DNA of 12,055 nucleotides, from positions 1-12,055 of the forward strand of contig DAOUYX010000032.1 in the NCBI GenBank assembly GCA_030665925.1, in the 5' to 3' direction. This DNA is from Methanosarcinales archaeon. GTDB lineage: Archaea; Halobacteriota; Syntropharchaeia; Alkanophagales; Methanospirareceae. Shown here piece after piece: positions 5,948 to 12,055 of this stretch (positions within the stretch are counted from its first letter, which is position 1; each line of letters opens with the position of its first letter). The notes below the pieces were generated by a model, which saw only the letters and a list, made by a program, of their open reading frames with translations, made no database searches and was not told where the DNA came from. The position numbers and the translations under genes are program-made.

Positions 5948-7588
5948 ATGGTAAGTATGGAACAAGAGGACTATATCCCAAGATACGAGTATGAGCGGTT
6001 AGAGAGCGATTATCGAAGGTTAAGAAGGAAATACGAGGAGACCGAAGCATATAAAGCGGATTTGGAGCGGCTTGTTTCAAAATCGCGGGCACCGCCATTA
6101 GACTGCGGATTCGTGGTCGAGAAACTTAATGACAGTGCTATTGTGAATTTAAACGGAGCTTTAAAAGCTTTACCTTTTGGGACGCTTACTGATGAAGAGA
6201 TTGAGAAGCTACAAGAAGGGAAGTACGTTTTCATAGGACGCATCCCGGATAAGAATAACCCCAGTGGGTTTACCATCGGAATTACGAACGTATACGACCG
6301 GACAGTAGATTTAGAGGTTGGAGAGGTAGAGGAGCTGAGAAAGGAAGACGATGGAGATGGATGGATAGCTGAAGTATCCACGGGAAAGGGTCGTGGCAGG
6401 ATATACAAAAGGCTCCGAGATAATGAGAAGGAAACGATAAAAGAGGGGATGAAGGTAGGACTCCTGCCTGGTACGCTGGATATAAGGGAAAGTTATAAGG
6501 CAAAGGAGTACTCACGCTATGAAGTCACAAAGAGTCCGGGAGTGAGTTTTAACAATATTGGTGGCTTGAAGGGGGTGAAGCAGGACTTGATAAAGAGCAT
6601 TATTCTTCCGATGGTCAATCCGGATGATTACTCGAAGTATGGCGAAAGTTCACGAAGAATACTGATGTACGGCCCGCCGGGGTGTGGTAAAACGATGTGC
6701 GCGAAAGCTTTAGCATCCGCATTACCCAACTGTGAATTTGTAAAGGTGGGCGCCGGAGAGCTGTTCAGTATGTGGCTTGGTGAGTCGGAGAAGAATGTGC
6801 GGATGGTTTTCAAGGCTGCGAACGATAGATTAGAGGAAGGAGAGAACGACTATGGCGTAATCTTCTTCGATGAGATAGATGCTTTAGCGCAGGAAAGAGG
6901 CATGTACACGGGGTCGTCTGGTGCACCGGAACGAGTTACTGGACAGTTGCTGGACATTTTAGATGGCTTTTATGCCCTGCATCCACATCTCACTGTCATA
7001 GGTGCAACAAACCGGCTGCATCTTATAGATTCCGCATTCAGATCGCGATTTGACAAGATAATCGAAGTTTCAAAGCCAGATAGAGAAGCGGCATACTCAA
7101 TTACCCGCATTTACGCGGAAAAAATTCCTCTCGACCGCTACCTGATAAAGGAGAAAGGAGGAGAAGAAGAAGCACGGGCATATCTGGCGAAAGAGCTTAT
7201 CCGCTACATGTACAGCGATGCGCACGTTGAGACCGAAATAGGGCGGATAAAGCGAGAGGATACGATAACCGGGCGGTTCATCGCGCAGATATTTGGTTAT
7301 GCACGGGATAAAGCGCTGGAGGAGAGGACAATGCTAATGATGGAGAAGGGAGTTATCCGCGACGATGCGCTGAAGAACGTGTGGGACAAGGAAGGATTTT
7401 CGGCGATATTGGACGTGGGAAAGAAGACAGGGGATTTGCTTAAGCGATATAAGAACACGGAAGAGATAGGTGTGAATATGAGGCACTTAAAAGAAGGATT
7501 TGATAAGTTCGTGCAGCGAAGAGCGGAAGAGATATTGGCGTCCGGATATGAAGAGGTGCCAGAGGAAGATACCGGAATGCATTTCTAA
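5948..7588 (+). CDS. ARC/Mpa-like proteasomal AAA+ ATPase
   Basis: In bacteria ARC/Mpa forms a hexameric ring that captures pupylated proteins by an N-terminal coiled coil, unfolds them and passes them to the 20S proteasome. With the ATG at 5948 the product has 546 residues, close to ARC/Mpa and longer than archaeal PAN. A coiled coil lies at about 8-46 (Y-E-R-L-E-S-D-Y-R-R-L-R-R-K-Y). Residues 48-190, starting P-P-L-D-C-G, match the double OB-fold region of ARC. The AAA domain has Walker A G-P-P-G-C-G-K-T (242-249), an aromatic pore loop S-M-W-L-G (about 274-278), Walker B V-I-F-F-D-E (304-309), G-A-T-N-R (352-356) and arginines R365/R367. The C-terminus is T-G-M-H-F, where Mpa ends in a Q-Y-L tail that docks on the proteasome. 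The upstream GTG at 5906 lies before the TATA box spacing allows and was not used. The gene is followed after 26 bases by the PafA-like gene, so they are probably co-transcribed. Confidence 0.87.
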   Translation: MVSMEQEDYIPRYEYERLESDYRRLRRKYEETEAYKADLERLVSKSRAPPLDCGFVVEKLNDSAIVNLNGALKALPFGTLTDEEIEKLQEGKYVFIGRIPDKNNPSGFTIGITNVYDRTVDLEVGEVEELRKEDDGDGWIAEVSTGKGRGRIYKRLRDNEKETIKEGMKVGLLPGTLDIRESYKAKEYSRYEVTKSPGVSFNNIGGLKGVKQDLIKSIILPMVNPDDYSKYGESSRRILMYGPPGCGKTMCAKALASALPNCEFVKVGAGELFSMWLGESEKNVRMVFKAANDRLEEGENDYGVIFFDEIDALAQERGMYTGSSGAPERVTGQLLDILDGFYALHPHLTVIGATNRLHLIDSAFRSRFDKIIEVSKPDREAAYSITRIYAEKIPLDRYLIKEKGGEEEARAYLAKELIRYMYSDAHVETEIGRIKREDTITGRFIAQIFGYARDKALEERTMLMMEKGVIRDDALKNVWDKEGFSAILDVGKKTGDLLKRYKNTEEIGVNMRHLKEGFDKFVQRRAEEILASGYEEVPEEDTGMHF

Positions 7589-7614
7589 TTTATTAGCTAC
7601 CTCTGATATGAAAA

Positions 7615-9372
7615 ATGGAAAGGAAGGATTTGTGCAGATGGCAAGGGCTCGAGCACGAATTTCGAGTGGGTCTAAGTTCAGAATCGCCCGGGTTGTACCG
7701 TTACGCGAGATTTTATCACGTGGACGAAGTAATTCACGCACTTGAGAATTACACGTTCTTTGACGGCTCGAAAGCGATCTGCTCGAAGCTGCGTAGAAGG
7801 AACGACGGCTTTTTGAGGAACGGATCGCGAATTTACATCTGCACCGGCGGGCATCTCGAGATCGCAACGCCTGAATGCCAAGACGCATTCGATGTGCTCA
7901 AGTATGACAAGGCAGCAGAGTTGTACATGCAGATAGGCGTGGAAAAAGCTAACGAACGGTACTGCGAGAAATTGAAGAAGAGAGAGAAGTCTTTAGCCCA
8001 TATCCAATGCTGGAAAGCGAACGTGGAGATAGACAAACGGTACAGCAGGGGCACGCACGAGTCGTACACGGTGGAGCGTAAGAATTTTGTGGGCAGAGAG
8101 CATTTGCTCATCCCGTTTTTGGTGCTTCGTAAGATATTCTTTGGCGCAGGTGGCTATGTGGCGGATAAAGAAGGAATAAAATACGTACTATCGCCGAAAG
8201 CGATGGTATCCCGGCGTGTTTTTACCGAATCGCCTTCGCAATGGCCGATTCTATCCACGCGGGACGAGCCATTGAGTACACGAGATACGTATCGTGTGCA
8301 CGTTACCTCAGGCGAAGGAGTTCGTTCGGAGGTCACACGGCTGCTCTGCAATGCTATTACGTCGTACGTAATAGACGCGATAGAGAGTGGTAAAATCACG
8401 CACGTGGAGGAGATCTGGAATCCGCTTCAGACATTTAAAGACATTTCCGCGAATACGGAAGGTGATTGGCGCATAAAGCTGACGAATGGGAGGACGGAAT
8501 CCGCCATTGATTATCTTATGTGTTACTATTTCGAAGCGATAGAGGAGTTGTTTGAGGAGCGAGAAGTGTCCTACTGGGATAAATACGCTCTGGACACTTT
8601 TAAGAGGGTTTGTGCCAAGTTTGATCAGGGATTGATTGAAGATCCTTACGTTTTCCGTCGCATAGAATGGGTAATGAAGTTGTGGACGATAAAGAACGAG
8701 ATAAACGATTTTGAATACAACTATATCCCGATAGGGAAGTTCGATTACCGGAGCATGTATATGATGGAAGAGCGGATAGAGAAGGACATAGCCGCATCTT
8801 TTGATTACACCAATCTCTGCGATTACGACTTATACGAGTGCGTTGCGGATAAGATAGGAGTGGAACGAATACTAACCGAAGAGGATATAGGAGAAGCGTT
8901 ACTCTTTCCGCCGAAGAATTCAAGAGCCGAGTTACGGGTTAGGCTTGCATCTGAATTTGAGAATGCGACACTGAGCTGGAATAAGATAACGATAAACAAG
9001 GAGCCAAACGTGAAGATAGACGTGAGTAGACCGAGCAGTGATGAATACGCGCGGCTGTTCGAGCGTTATCCGGAACTCGCGAGAATGCCAAGTGCGGTAG
9101 TGGTGTTTTGCCGAGAGCGGAGCAGAGGAGGAGAAGGAGCACGACAGGTTCTCGTGCGATTGCTCGCAGAGGAGAATGATATAAGGGGCTGGGAGAATGA
9201 GATAAGCCGGGAAATAAGAGATAGAATCGTCAGAAACCCTTACCTGGATTACTTGTTGTATGCTAATAACAAAACGTTCCGGTTCGATGAACTGGATGGC
9301 TGGAATGAGGAATCGATACGGAAGAAAATAGAAGAGATACGTCGGGAAGAGAATAAGGAGTGGGAAGGGTAG
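7615..9372 (+). CDS. PafA-like Pup ligase homologue with Asp-to-Cys at the key active-site position
   Basis: PafA uses ATP to phosphorylate the C-terminal Glu of Pup and joins it to substrate lysines. Landmarks follow PafA in order: G-L-E-H-E-F (11-16, metal-binding glutamates), F-L-R-N-G-S-R-I-Y-I-C-T-G-G-H-L-E-I-A-T-P-E-C starting at 66, R-G-T-H-E-S-Y (146-152), L-L-I-P-F-L-V-L-R (165-173), S-T-R-D-E-P (215-220), I-E-W-V-M-K (351-356) and P-P-K-N-S-R-A-E-L-R (about 433-442). The Asp that is essential in PafA and Dop is Cys76 here (TGC), while flanking Tyr74, His80 and Glu82 are kept. At 585 residues it exceeds the usual 450-490: about 110 extra residues follow the fold, ending in a charged helix. 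ATG 7615 is the first start after an in-frame TGA at 7609. It could be an active ligase with altered chemistry, a thiol enzyme, or a regulatory pseudoenzyme. Confidence 0.83.
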   Translation: MERKDLCRWQGLEHEFRVGLSSESPGLYRYARFYHVDEVIHALENYTFFDGSKAICSKLRRRNDGFLRNGSRIYICTGGHLEIATPECQDAFDVLKYDKAAELYMQIGVEKANERYCEKLKKREKSLAHIQCWKANVEIDKRYSRGTHESYTVERKNFVGREHLLIPFLVLRKIFFGAGGYVADKEGIKYVLSPKAMVSRRVFTESPSQWPILSTRDEPLSTRDTYRVHVTSGEGVRSEVTRLLCNAITSYVIDAIESGKITHVEEIWNPLQTFKDISANTEGDWRIKLTNGRTESAIDYLMCYYFEAIEELFEEREVSYWDKYALDTFKRVCAKFDQGLIEDPYVFRRIEWVMKLWTIKNEINDFEYNYIPIGKFDYRSMYMMEERIEKDIAASFDYTNLCDYDLYECVADKIGVERILTEEDIGEALLFPPKNSRAELRVRLASEFENATLSWNKITINKEPNVKIDVSRPSSDEYARLFERYPELARMPSAVVVFCRERSRGGEGARQVLVRLLAEENDIRGWENEISREIRDRIVRNPYLDYLLYANNKTFRFDELDGWNEESIRKKIEEIRREENKEWEG

Positions 9373-9387
9373 AGTAGTCTATAAGGG

Positions 9388-9400
9388 CTATTTATAATAG
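9388..9400 (+). promoter_or_regulatory. TATA-like box upstream of the Dop-like gene
   Basis: CTATTTATAATAG lies in the 88-base gap after the PafA-like gene. A start about 25 bases downstream would give a leader of about 40 bases carrying the Shine-Dalgarno site at 9446-9456. This suggests that the Dop-like gene can be transcribed separately from the ATPase and ligase genes. Confidence 0.45.
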
Positions 9401-9445
9401 ATGGTATTTTGCATTGATCTTAACCAGAGTTAGATAAAGGCTAAT

Positions 9446-9456
9446 AAAGGAGATGA
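9446..9456 (+). promoter_or_regulatory. Ribosome binding site deciding the GTG start of the Dop-like gene
   Basis: AAAGGAGATGA sits a few bases before GTG 9461. It supports this non-ATG start, and the protein then begins at the expected distance (13 residues) before the conserved G-I-E-Q-E-Y motif. Confidence 0.6.
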
Positions 9457-9460
9457 GTAA

Positions 9461-11041
9461 GTGCCGAGGATAGGGACAGAGAATAAGATAAGAGGGATAG
9501 AGCAGGAATATCCCGTGAGTGCGAAAGCGAGCTTAAATCCTTCATTATTGGTTAATGCTGCGATTCGTGGTTTAAAAAGGAGCAGATTTTCAAGAGATGT
9601 GACCTGGGACATTATTACGGAGGTATCGCAAGAACTGCACGAATCGAAGATAACGTCTTCGTACGGCAATAACGGCTGTCGGATTTATAACGATATGGGA
9701 CATCTTGAGATTGCAACACCCTCTTATAACAATCCGTTTGACGCGGTGGCATACGATAAAGCATCGGAGATCTACGCCTTTGTGGGCGCACGGGAGGCGA
9801 GTTTATCGTTAAAGAAGAAAGTAGTCATCCATAAGAATAATGTTGCCAATTTCTTTGCTTCTTCTCCTTCTTCTGAAAGTGCTGTGCGGACGGGAAAAGG
9901 GAGAAAGATAAAGACCAATACATACGCCACGCATGGGAATATAATCACAAAACGGGCAGCGTGCAAAGATTGGAGTCGTGTAGAGAAAACGCTAATACCG
10001 TGGGTCGTTACAAGAATATTATTTGCTGGATCCGGAGACGTCGTTTCCGGAGACGCCATTGGTAAAGAGGGCGTGAAGTTCGTTATTTCGCCACGAGCGA
10101 TGTTTGTCGTGCAAAAATCTTCGCTTTCTACCACTACCGGGAGAGGCATCCTGAACACGAGGGATCAGCCCCATGCTGCGCATCGGTATTGGCGACTGCA
10201 CGATATTCATTATGAAGCGCTTCGTTCCGAATACGCGATTTTCTTGCGTGATATTGCGCAAGCACTGGTAATACGTGCTTTTGAATTGGGATTTTTGGAT
10301 GACGCCCCAGAGATAGACGACCCTGTAAGCGCATTCAAGAAACTATCGCTGGATACACAGGAATGCGAGTGGACGGTAAAATTAAAGAACGGAGAGACGA
10401 CAGATGCGGTATCCATTTTACGGTTTTATTTAGATGCGATAGAGAAGATGCAGGAACATGAAGGTGAAGAGGTGGGTAAGTGGGATGAAATAGGGCTAAA
10501 ATGTTTGAATAATCTAATAGAAGACTTAGAAGCTCGGCACCTGGAAAACTACGTGGACGGCATCGACTGGGTAACGAAATTGGCGTTGCTTGTGAATTAC
10601 GAGCCAAGAACAGCCTCTGAAGGCCTGAGTGTCTGTAACCAATATGCATTGCTGGATGAGGGTGTGCGATATTATCTTGATGACGAAAAGAGAGGCATAA
10701 AAAGTGATTGCCTGTTCAATCCAAAGGATTCGTTAGCATTCGCGCGAAGCAAATTGCCGCACGTGGATTGGTCTTCGCTTCCTGAACGAGTGGGCTATGC
10801 GGTGGGTAACGCACCCGAGCAGACGAGGGATTTTTTTAAGGCTGAGCTGTTGAAACGATACGGCTCGCGTGTAAGAAACATTAGCTGGTCAACGCTGACG
10901 GTTGGCAACGCGAAAATAATGTTGGATGAGCCGTTTATGCTGAATAAGGAAGAGACGAGTGATGAAATGATGGATGGTGCAGACTTAGAGGAAATCTTAG
11001 CAGCAGCGAAAGGATTATACCCCGGAAAGGTGACTCTTTAA
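9461..11041 (+). CDS. Dop-like depupylase/deamidase homologue
   Basis: Dop removes Pup from substrates and, where Pup ends in Gln, deamidates it to Glu. The 526-residue length matches Dop (about 500). Motifs in order are R-G-I-E-Q-E-Y (11-17), a Dop-like stretch around N-P-S-L-L and K-R-S-R-F-S-R-D-V-T-W-D (26-50), N-G-C-R-I-Y-N-D-M-G-H-L-E-I-A-T-P (71-87) with the catalytic Asp78 present, F-D-A-V-A-Y-D-K-A-S-E (93-103), N-T-R-D-Q-P-H-A (232-239), I-D-W-V-T-K-L (368-374), and the strongly Dop-like T-R-D-F-F-K-A-E-L-L-K-R-Y-G followed by I-S-W-S-T-L (455-479). The region corresponding to Dop's flexible loop seems shorter than in mycobacterial Dop. It lies between the PafA-like and Pup-like genes on the same strand. 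The modifier downstream already ends in Glu, so depupylation rather than deamidation is the expected role. Confidence 0.85.
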   Translation: MPRIGTENKIRGIEQEYPVSAKASLNPSLLVNAAIRGLKRSRFSRDVTWDIITEVSQELHESKITSSYGNNGCRIYNDMGHLEIATPSYNNPFDAVAYDKASEIYAFVGAREASLSLKKKVVIHKNNVANFFASSPSSESAVRTGKGRKIKTNTYATHGNIITKRAACKDWSRVEKTLIPWVVTRILFAGSGDVVSGDAIGKEGVKFVISPRAMFVVQKSSLSTTTGRGILNTRDQPHAAHRYWRLHDIHYEALRSEYAIFLRDIAQALVIRAFELGFLDDAPEIDDPVSAFKKLSLDTQECEWTVKLKNGETTDAVSILRFYLDAIEKMQEHEGEEVGKWDEIGLKCLNNLIEDLEARHLENYVDGIDWVTKLALLVNYEPRTASEGLSVCNQYALLDEGVRYYLDDEKRGIKSDCLFNPKDSLAFARSKLPHVDWSSLPERVGYAVGNAPEQTRDFFKAELLKRYGSRVRNISWSTLTVGNAKIMLDEPFMLNKEETSDEMMDGADLEEILAAAKGLYPGKVTL

Positions 11042-11078
11042 GATCCGAATGTTAGTTTTATTCATTAGCATGAAAAAC

Positions 11079-11091
11079 GATAAATAAAAAC
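11079..11091 (+). promoter_or_regulatory. Possible TATA-like box for the Pup-like gene
   Basis: GATAAATAAAAAC lies in the 112-base gap between the Dop-like and Pup-like genes. A start about 25 bases downstream would give a leader of about 44 bases. A separate promoter would make sense for a modifier needed in excess over its enzymes. The match to the archaeal consensus is only moderate. Confidence 0.33.
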
Positions 11092-11137
11092 AAGGATAAT
11101 TTTAACTAACTAACGGTGCTTGCTTGCAAGGTAAAAG

Positions 11138-11147
11138 GGAGGATGAG
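11138..11147 (+). promoter_or_regulatory. Ribosome binding site of the Pup-like gene
   Basis: GGGAGGATGA precedes ATG 11154 at normal spacing and is one of the best Shine-Dalgarno matches in the window. It fixes the start at 11154 and rules out the in-frame TTG at 11124. Confidence 0.7.
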
Positions 11148-11153
11148 ATTAAC

Positions 11154-11408
11154 ATGAGTGTGGAGGTTTTTGAAGGGAGCATGGAGGGAGAAGAGGAAGA
11201 GGTCGAAGAGGAAGAAGAAGCGATAACTGAGGAGGATATAGAATACGGCGGTGAAGATAAGGCTGAAGAGATGTCAAGCCTCATGGAACGGTTGAAGAAG
11301 CGCGAGAAGAAGGAGAAAGCCGCCAGCCTTGTAAGTAAATTGAAAGGGAAGAAAAAGGCGAATAAGAAGATAATGCCGTATGAGATATATGCGACTTCGG
11401 GTGAATGA
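11154..11408 (+). CDS. Candidate Pup/UBact-like protein modifier ending in Ser-Gly-Glu
   Basis: A small protein of 84 residues without a hydrophobic core, as expected for a disordered modifier. Residues 11-35 are strongly acidic (16 of 25 are Asp/Glu). Residues 36-72 form a likely helix rich in Lys (13 lysines) with S-L-M-E-R-L-K-K-R-E. The end is M-P-Y-E-I-Y-A-T-S-G-E. Pup ends in G-G-Q or G-G-E, and UBact, a Pup relative of Gram-negative bacteria, ends in a similar S-G-E or T-G-E after a basic helix. A penultimate Gly and terminal Glu are what PafA-type ligases need. Because the last residue is already Glu, no deamidation is required. Placement directly after PafA-like and Dop-like genes is the strongest support. 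The acidic-then-basic charge order is unlike mycobacterial Pup, whose C-terminal half is acidic. Alternative: an unrelated small charged protein that ends in GE by chance. Confidence 0.75.
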   Translation: MSVEVFEGSMEGEEEEVEEEEEAITEEDIEYGGEDKAEEMSSLMERLKKREKKEKAASLVSKLKGKKKANKKIMPYEIYATSGE

Positions 11409-11494
11409 GTTAAGGGACGATTGAGAAGATTCAAGTTACCATTTTATCTTTTCTTTGGACTCGAAAGGCGGTAGCGCAGTTGATCGATCGAAAT

Positions 11495-11761
11495 ATGAGT
11501 GAAATGTTTTACCTAATACGTAAGTATACCGATACGTCAGGACAAGAACGCAGGTCTGCAGGATGTACGATCTCAATAGAGGCTGGAGCAGGAGAGAAAG
11601 GAGAGGGAGGTACTGACGAAATGATCGCAGCGTTAGCGTTGAAGAGAAAGGCAGCGGTCCTTACCAACGATGAGGAGTTGAGGACGAAATTGTCACAAGC
11701 GGGCATAGCAACGGTGTATTTGCGAGGCAGAAATAGATTGGAGGAAAGCTGTACGGTCTAA
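11495..11761 (+). pseudogene. PIN-domain protein, C-terminal part only
   Basis: The 88 codons from ATG 11495 contain, from about residue 40, G-G-T-D-E-M-I-A-A-L-A-L, V-L-T-N-D-E-E-L-R-T-K-L, A-G-I-A-T-V-Y-L-R-G-R-N-R-L-E. This is the second half of an archaeal PIN domain of the FCF1/MJ1533 kind, with the acidic T-D-E and T-N-D-E residues that bind metal in this RNase fold. The first half, with the initial D-x-N strand, is missing: full proteins are about 120-140 residues. Upstream bases back to the Pup-like gene contain stops in this frame and no clear missing half. It is probably a truncated gene, although a short expressed protein is possible. No functional link to the neighbouring pupylation genes is evident. 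Confidence 0.5.
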
Positions 11762-11783
11762 GATTCTATTGATTTATCACTAT

Positions 11784-11882
11784 CACCGCCGAGAGCGCAG
11801 AGACCACAGAGTTTTTAGACGGTTTCACTCATTGCTTATTTAGGGGTTCTGATGCTTCTGTGTGCTCCGCGGTAAAACTCTG
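11784..11882. repeat. Imperfect inverted repeat pair in non-coding DNA
   Basis: ACCGCCGAGAGCGCAGAG (11784-11801) resembles the reverse complement of CTTCTGTGTGCTCCGCGGT (11855-11873). In addition CAGAGTTTT (11807-11815) is the exact reverse complement of AAAACTCTG (11874-11882). The two element types come in the same order in both arms, so they cannot all pair in a single hairpin. They look instead like two oppositely oriented copies of a dispersed unit (A-C-C-G-C-x-G-A-G...C-A-G-A-G). Confidence 0.55.
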
Positions 11883-12055
11883 GTAAATATCTAAATCTAA
11901 AAATTGTGATTTGACTGGAAAGTTAGACTGTGCCGAGGAAAGCGAATAAAAGAGGATTTAGAATACATGATTCGTATTTTTTTATTTTTAAGCAGGTTAG
12001 TTAAATAGATTAACGTTTCGCATGTTAGCTACATTTATTGCGGCTTTTGGGTAGC
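11883..12055. other. Non-coding right end
   Basis: A/T-rich sequence with no supported gene on either strand. A T-tract at about 11977-11989 could act as a terminator for plus-strand transcripts. No RNA gene could be recognised. Confidence 0.4.

Noticed and set aside
5948..7588. Assignment of the ATPase as ordinary archaeal PAN
   Set aside because: It is about 110-140 residues longer than PAN, has a region of about 140 residues matching the double OB-fold of ARC/Mpa, and sits in front of PafA/Dop-like genes.
7615..11041. Glutamine synthetase or glutamate-cysteine ligase for the two large enzymes
   Set aside because: They share the broad fold, but the ordered motifs G-x-E-x-E, N-G-x-R-x-Y, T-R-D-x-P and S-R/T-R-x-x-[LF] match PafA/Dop specifically.
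11124..11153. TTG at 11124 as the start of the Pup-like protein
   Set aside because: The strong Shine-Dalgarno site at 11138-11147 lies after it and points to ATG 11154.
11409..11494. The missing first half of the PIN domain in another frame
   Set aside because: A short stretch (L-P-F-Y-L-F-F-G-L-E-R) is faintly suggestive but lacks the D-x-N strand and is too short to call.

Overview
The window is archaeal, most likely a euryarchaeote of the methanogen/ANME type. The evidence is an archaeal-type SRP54, an archaeal AbrB-PhoU fusion regulator, TATA boxes placed about 25 bases before start codons, oligo-T terminator-like tracts, and a sequon-rich beta-helix surface protein with a C-terminal membrane anchor. 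ANME-1 or a relative is a guess from overall style, not a proven assignment.

Layout. (1) 1-2542, plus strand: a modular NosD-type beta-helix surface protein, open at the left edge and cut in two by an in-frame TAA at 1238-1240 exactly where a sister module has GAG (Glu). (2) 2543-3399: a decay zone with a VapB-like antitoxin gene, a VapC toxin remnant lacking its middle, a second copy of the surface-protein anchor and terminator, and a HicB-like fragment. (3) 3400-5850, minus strand: SRP54 and an AbrB-PhoU regulator. (4) 5851-5947: a divergent promoter region. (5) 5948-11408, plus strand: the key locus, with an ARC/Mpa-like proteasomal AAA ATPase, a PafA-like ligase homologue, a Dop-like homologue and a small Pup/UBact-like protein ending in Ser-Gly-Glu. 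(6) 11495-11761: the C-terminal part of a PIN domain. (7) 11762-12055: non-coding, with an imperfect repeat pair.

The main result is a complete candidate pupylation cassette in an archaeal context. The small protein would be the tag. The PafA-like enzyme would attach its C-terminal Glu to lysines, and the Dop-like enzyme would remove it. The ARC-like ring would recognise tagged proteins through its N-terminal coiled coil and feed them to a 20S proteasome encoded elsewhere. Pupylation is established in actinobacteria, and a related modifier (UBact) is described in some Gram-negative bacteria; archaea are usually credited with PAN/Cdc48 and SAMP modifiers. Two oddities stand out. The PafA-like protein has Cys where the essential Asp of PafA/Dop should be (the Dop-like protein keeps Asp), and the ATPase ends in T-G-M-H-F rather than the Q-Y-L type proteasome-docking tail. 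All family assignments come from recognising motifs by eye; no database search was run.
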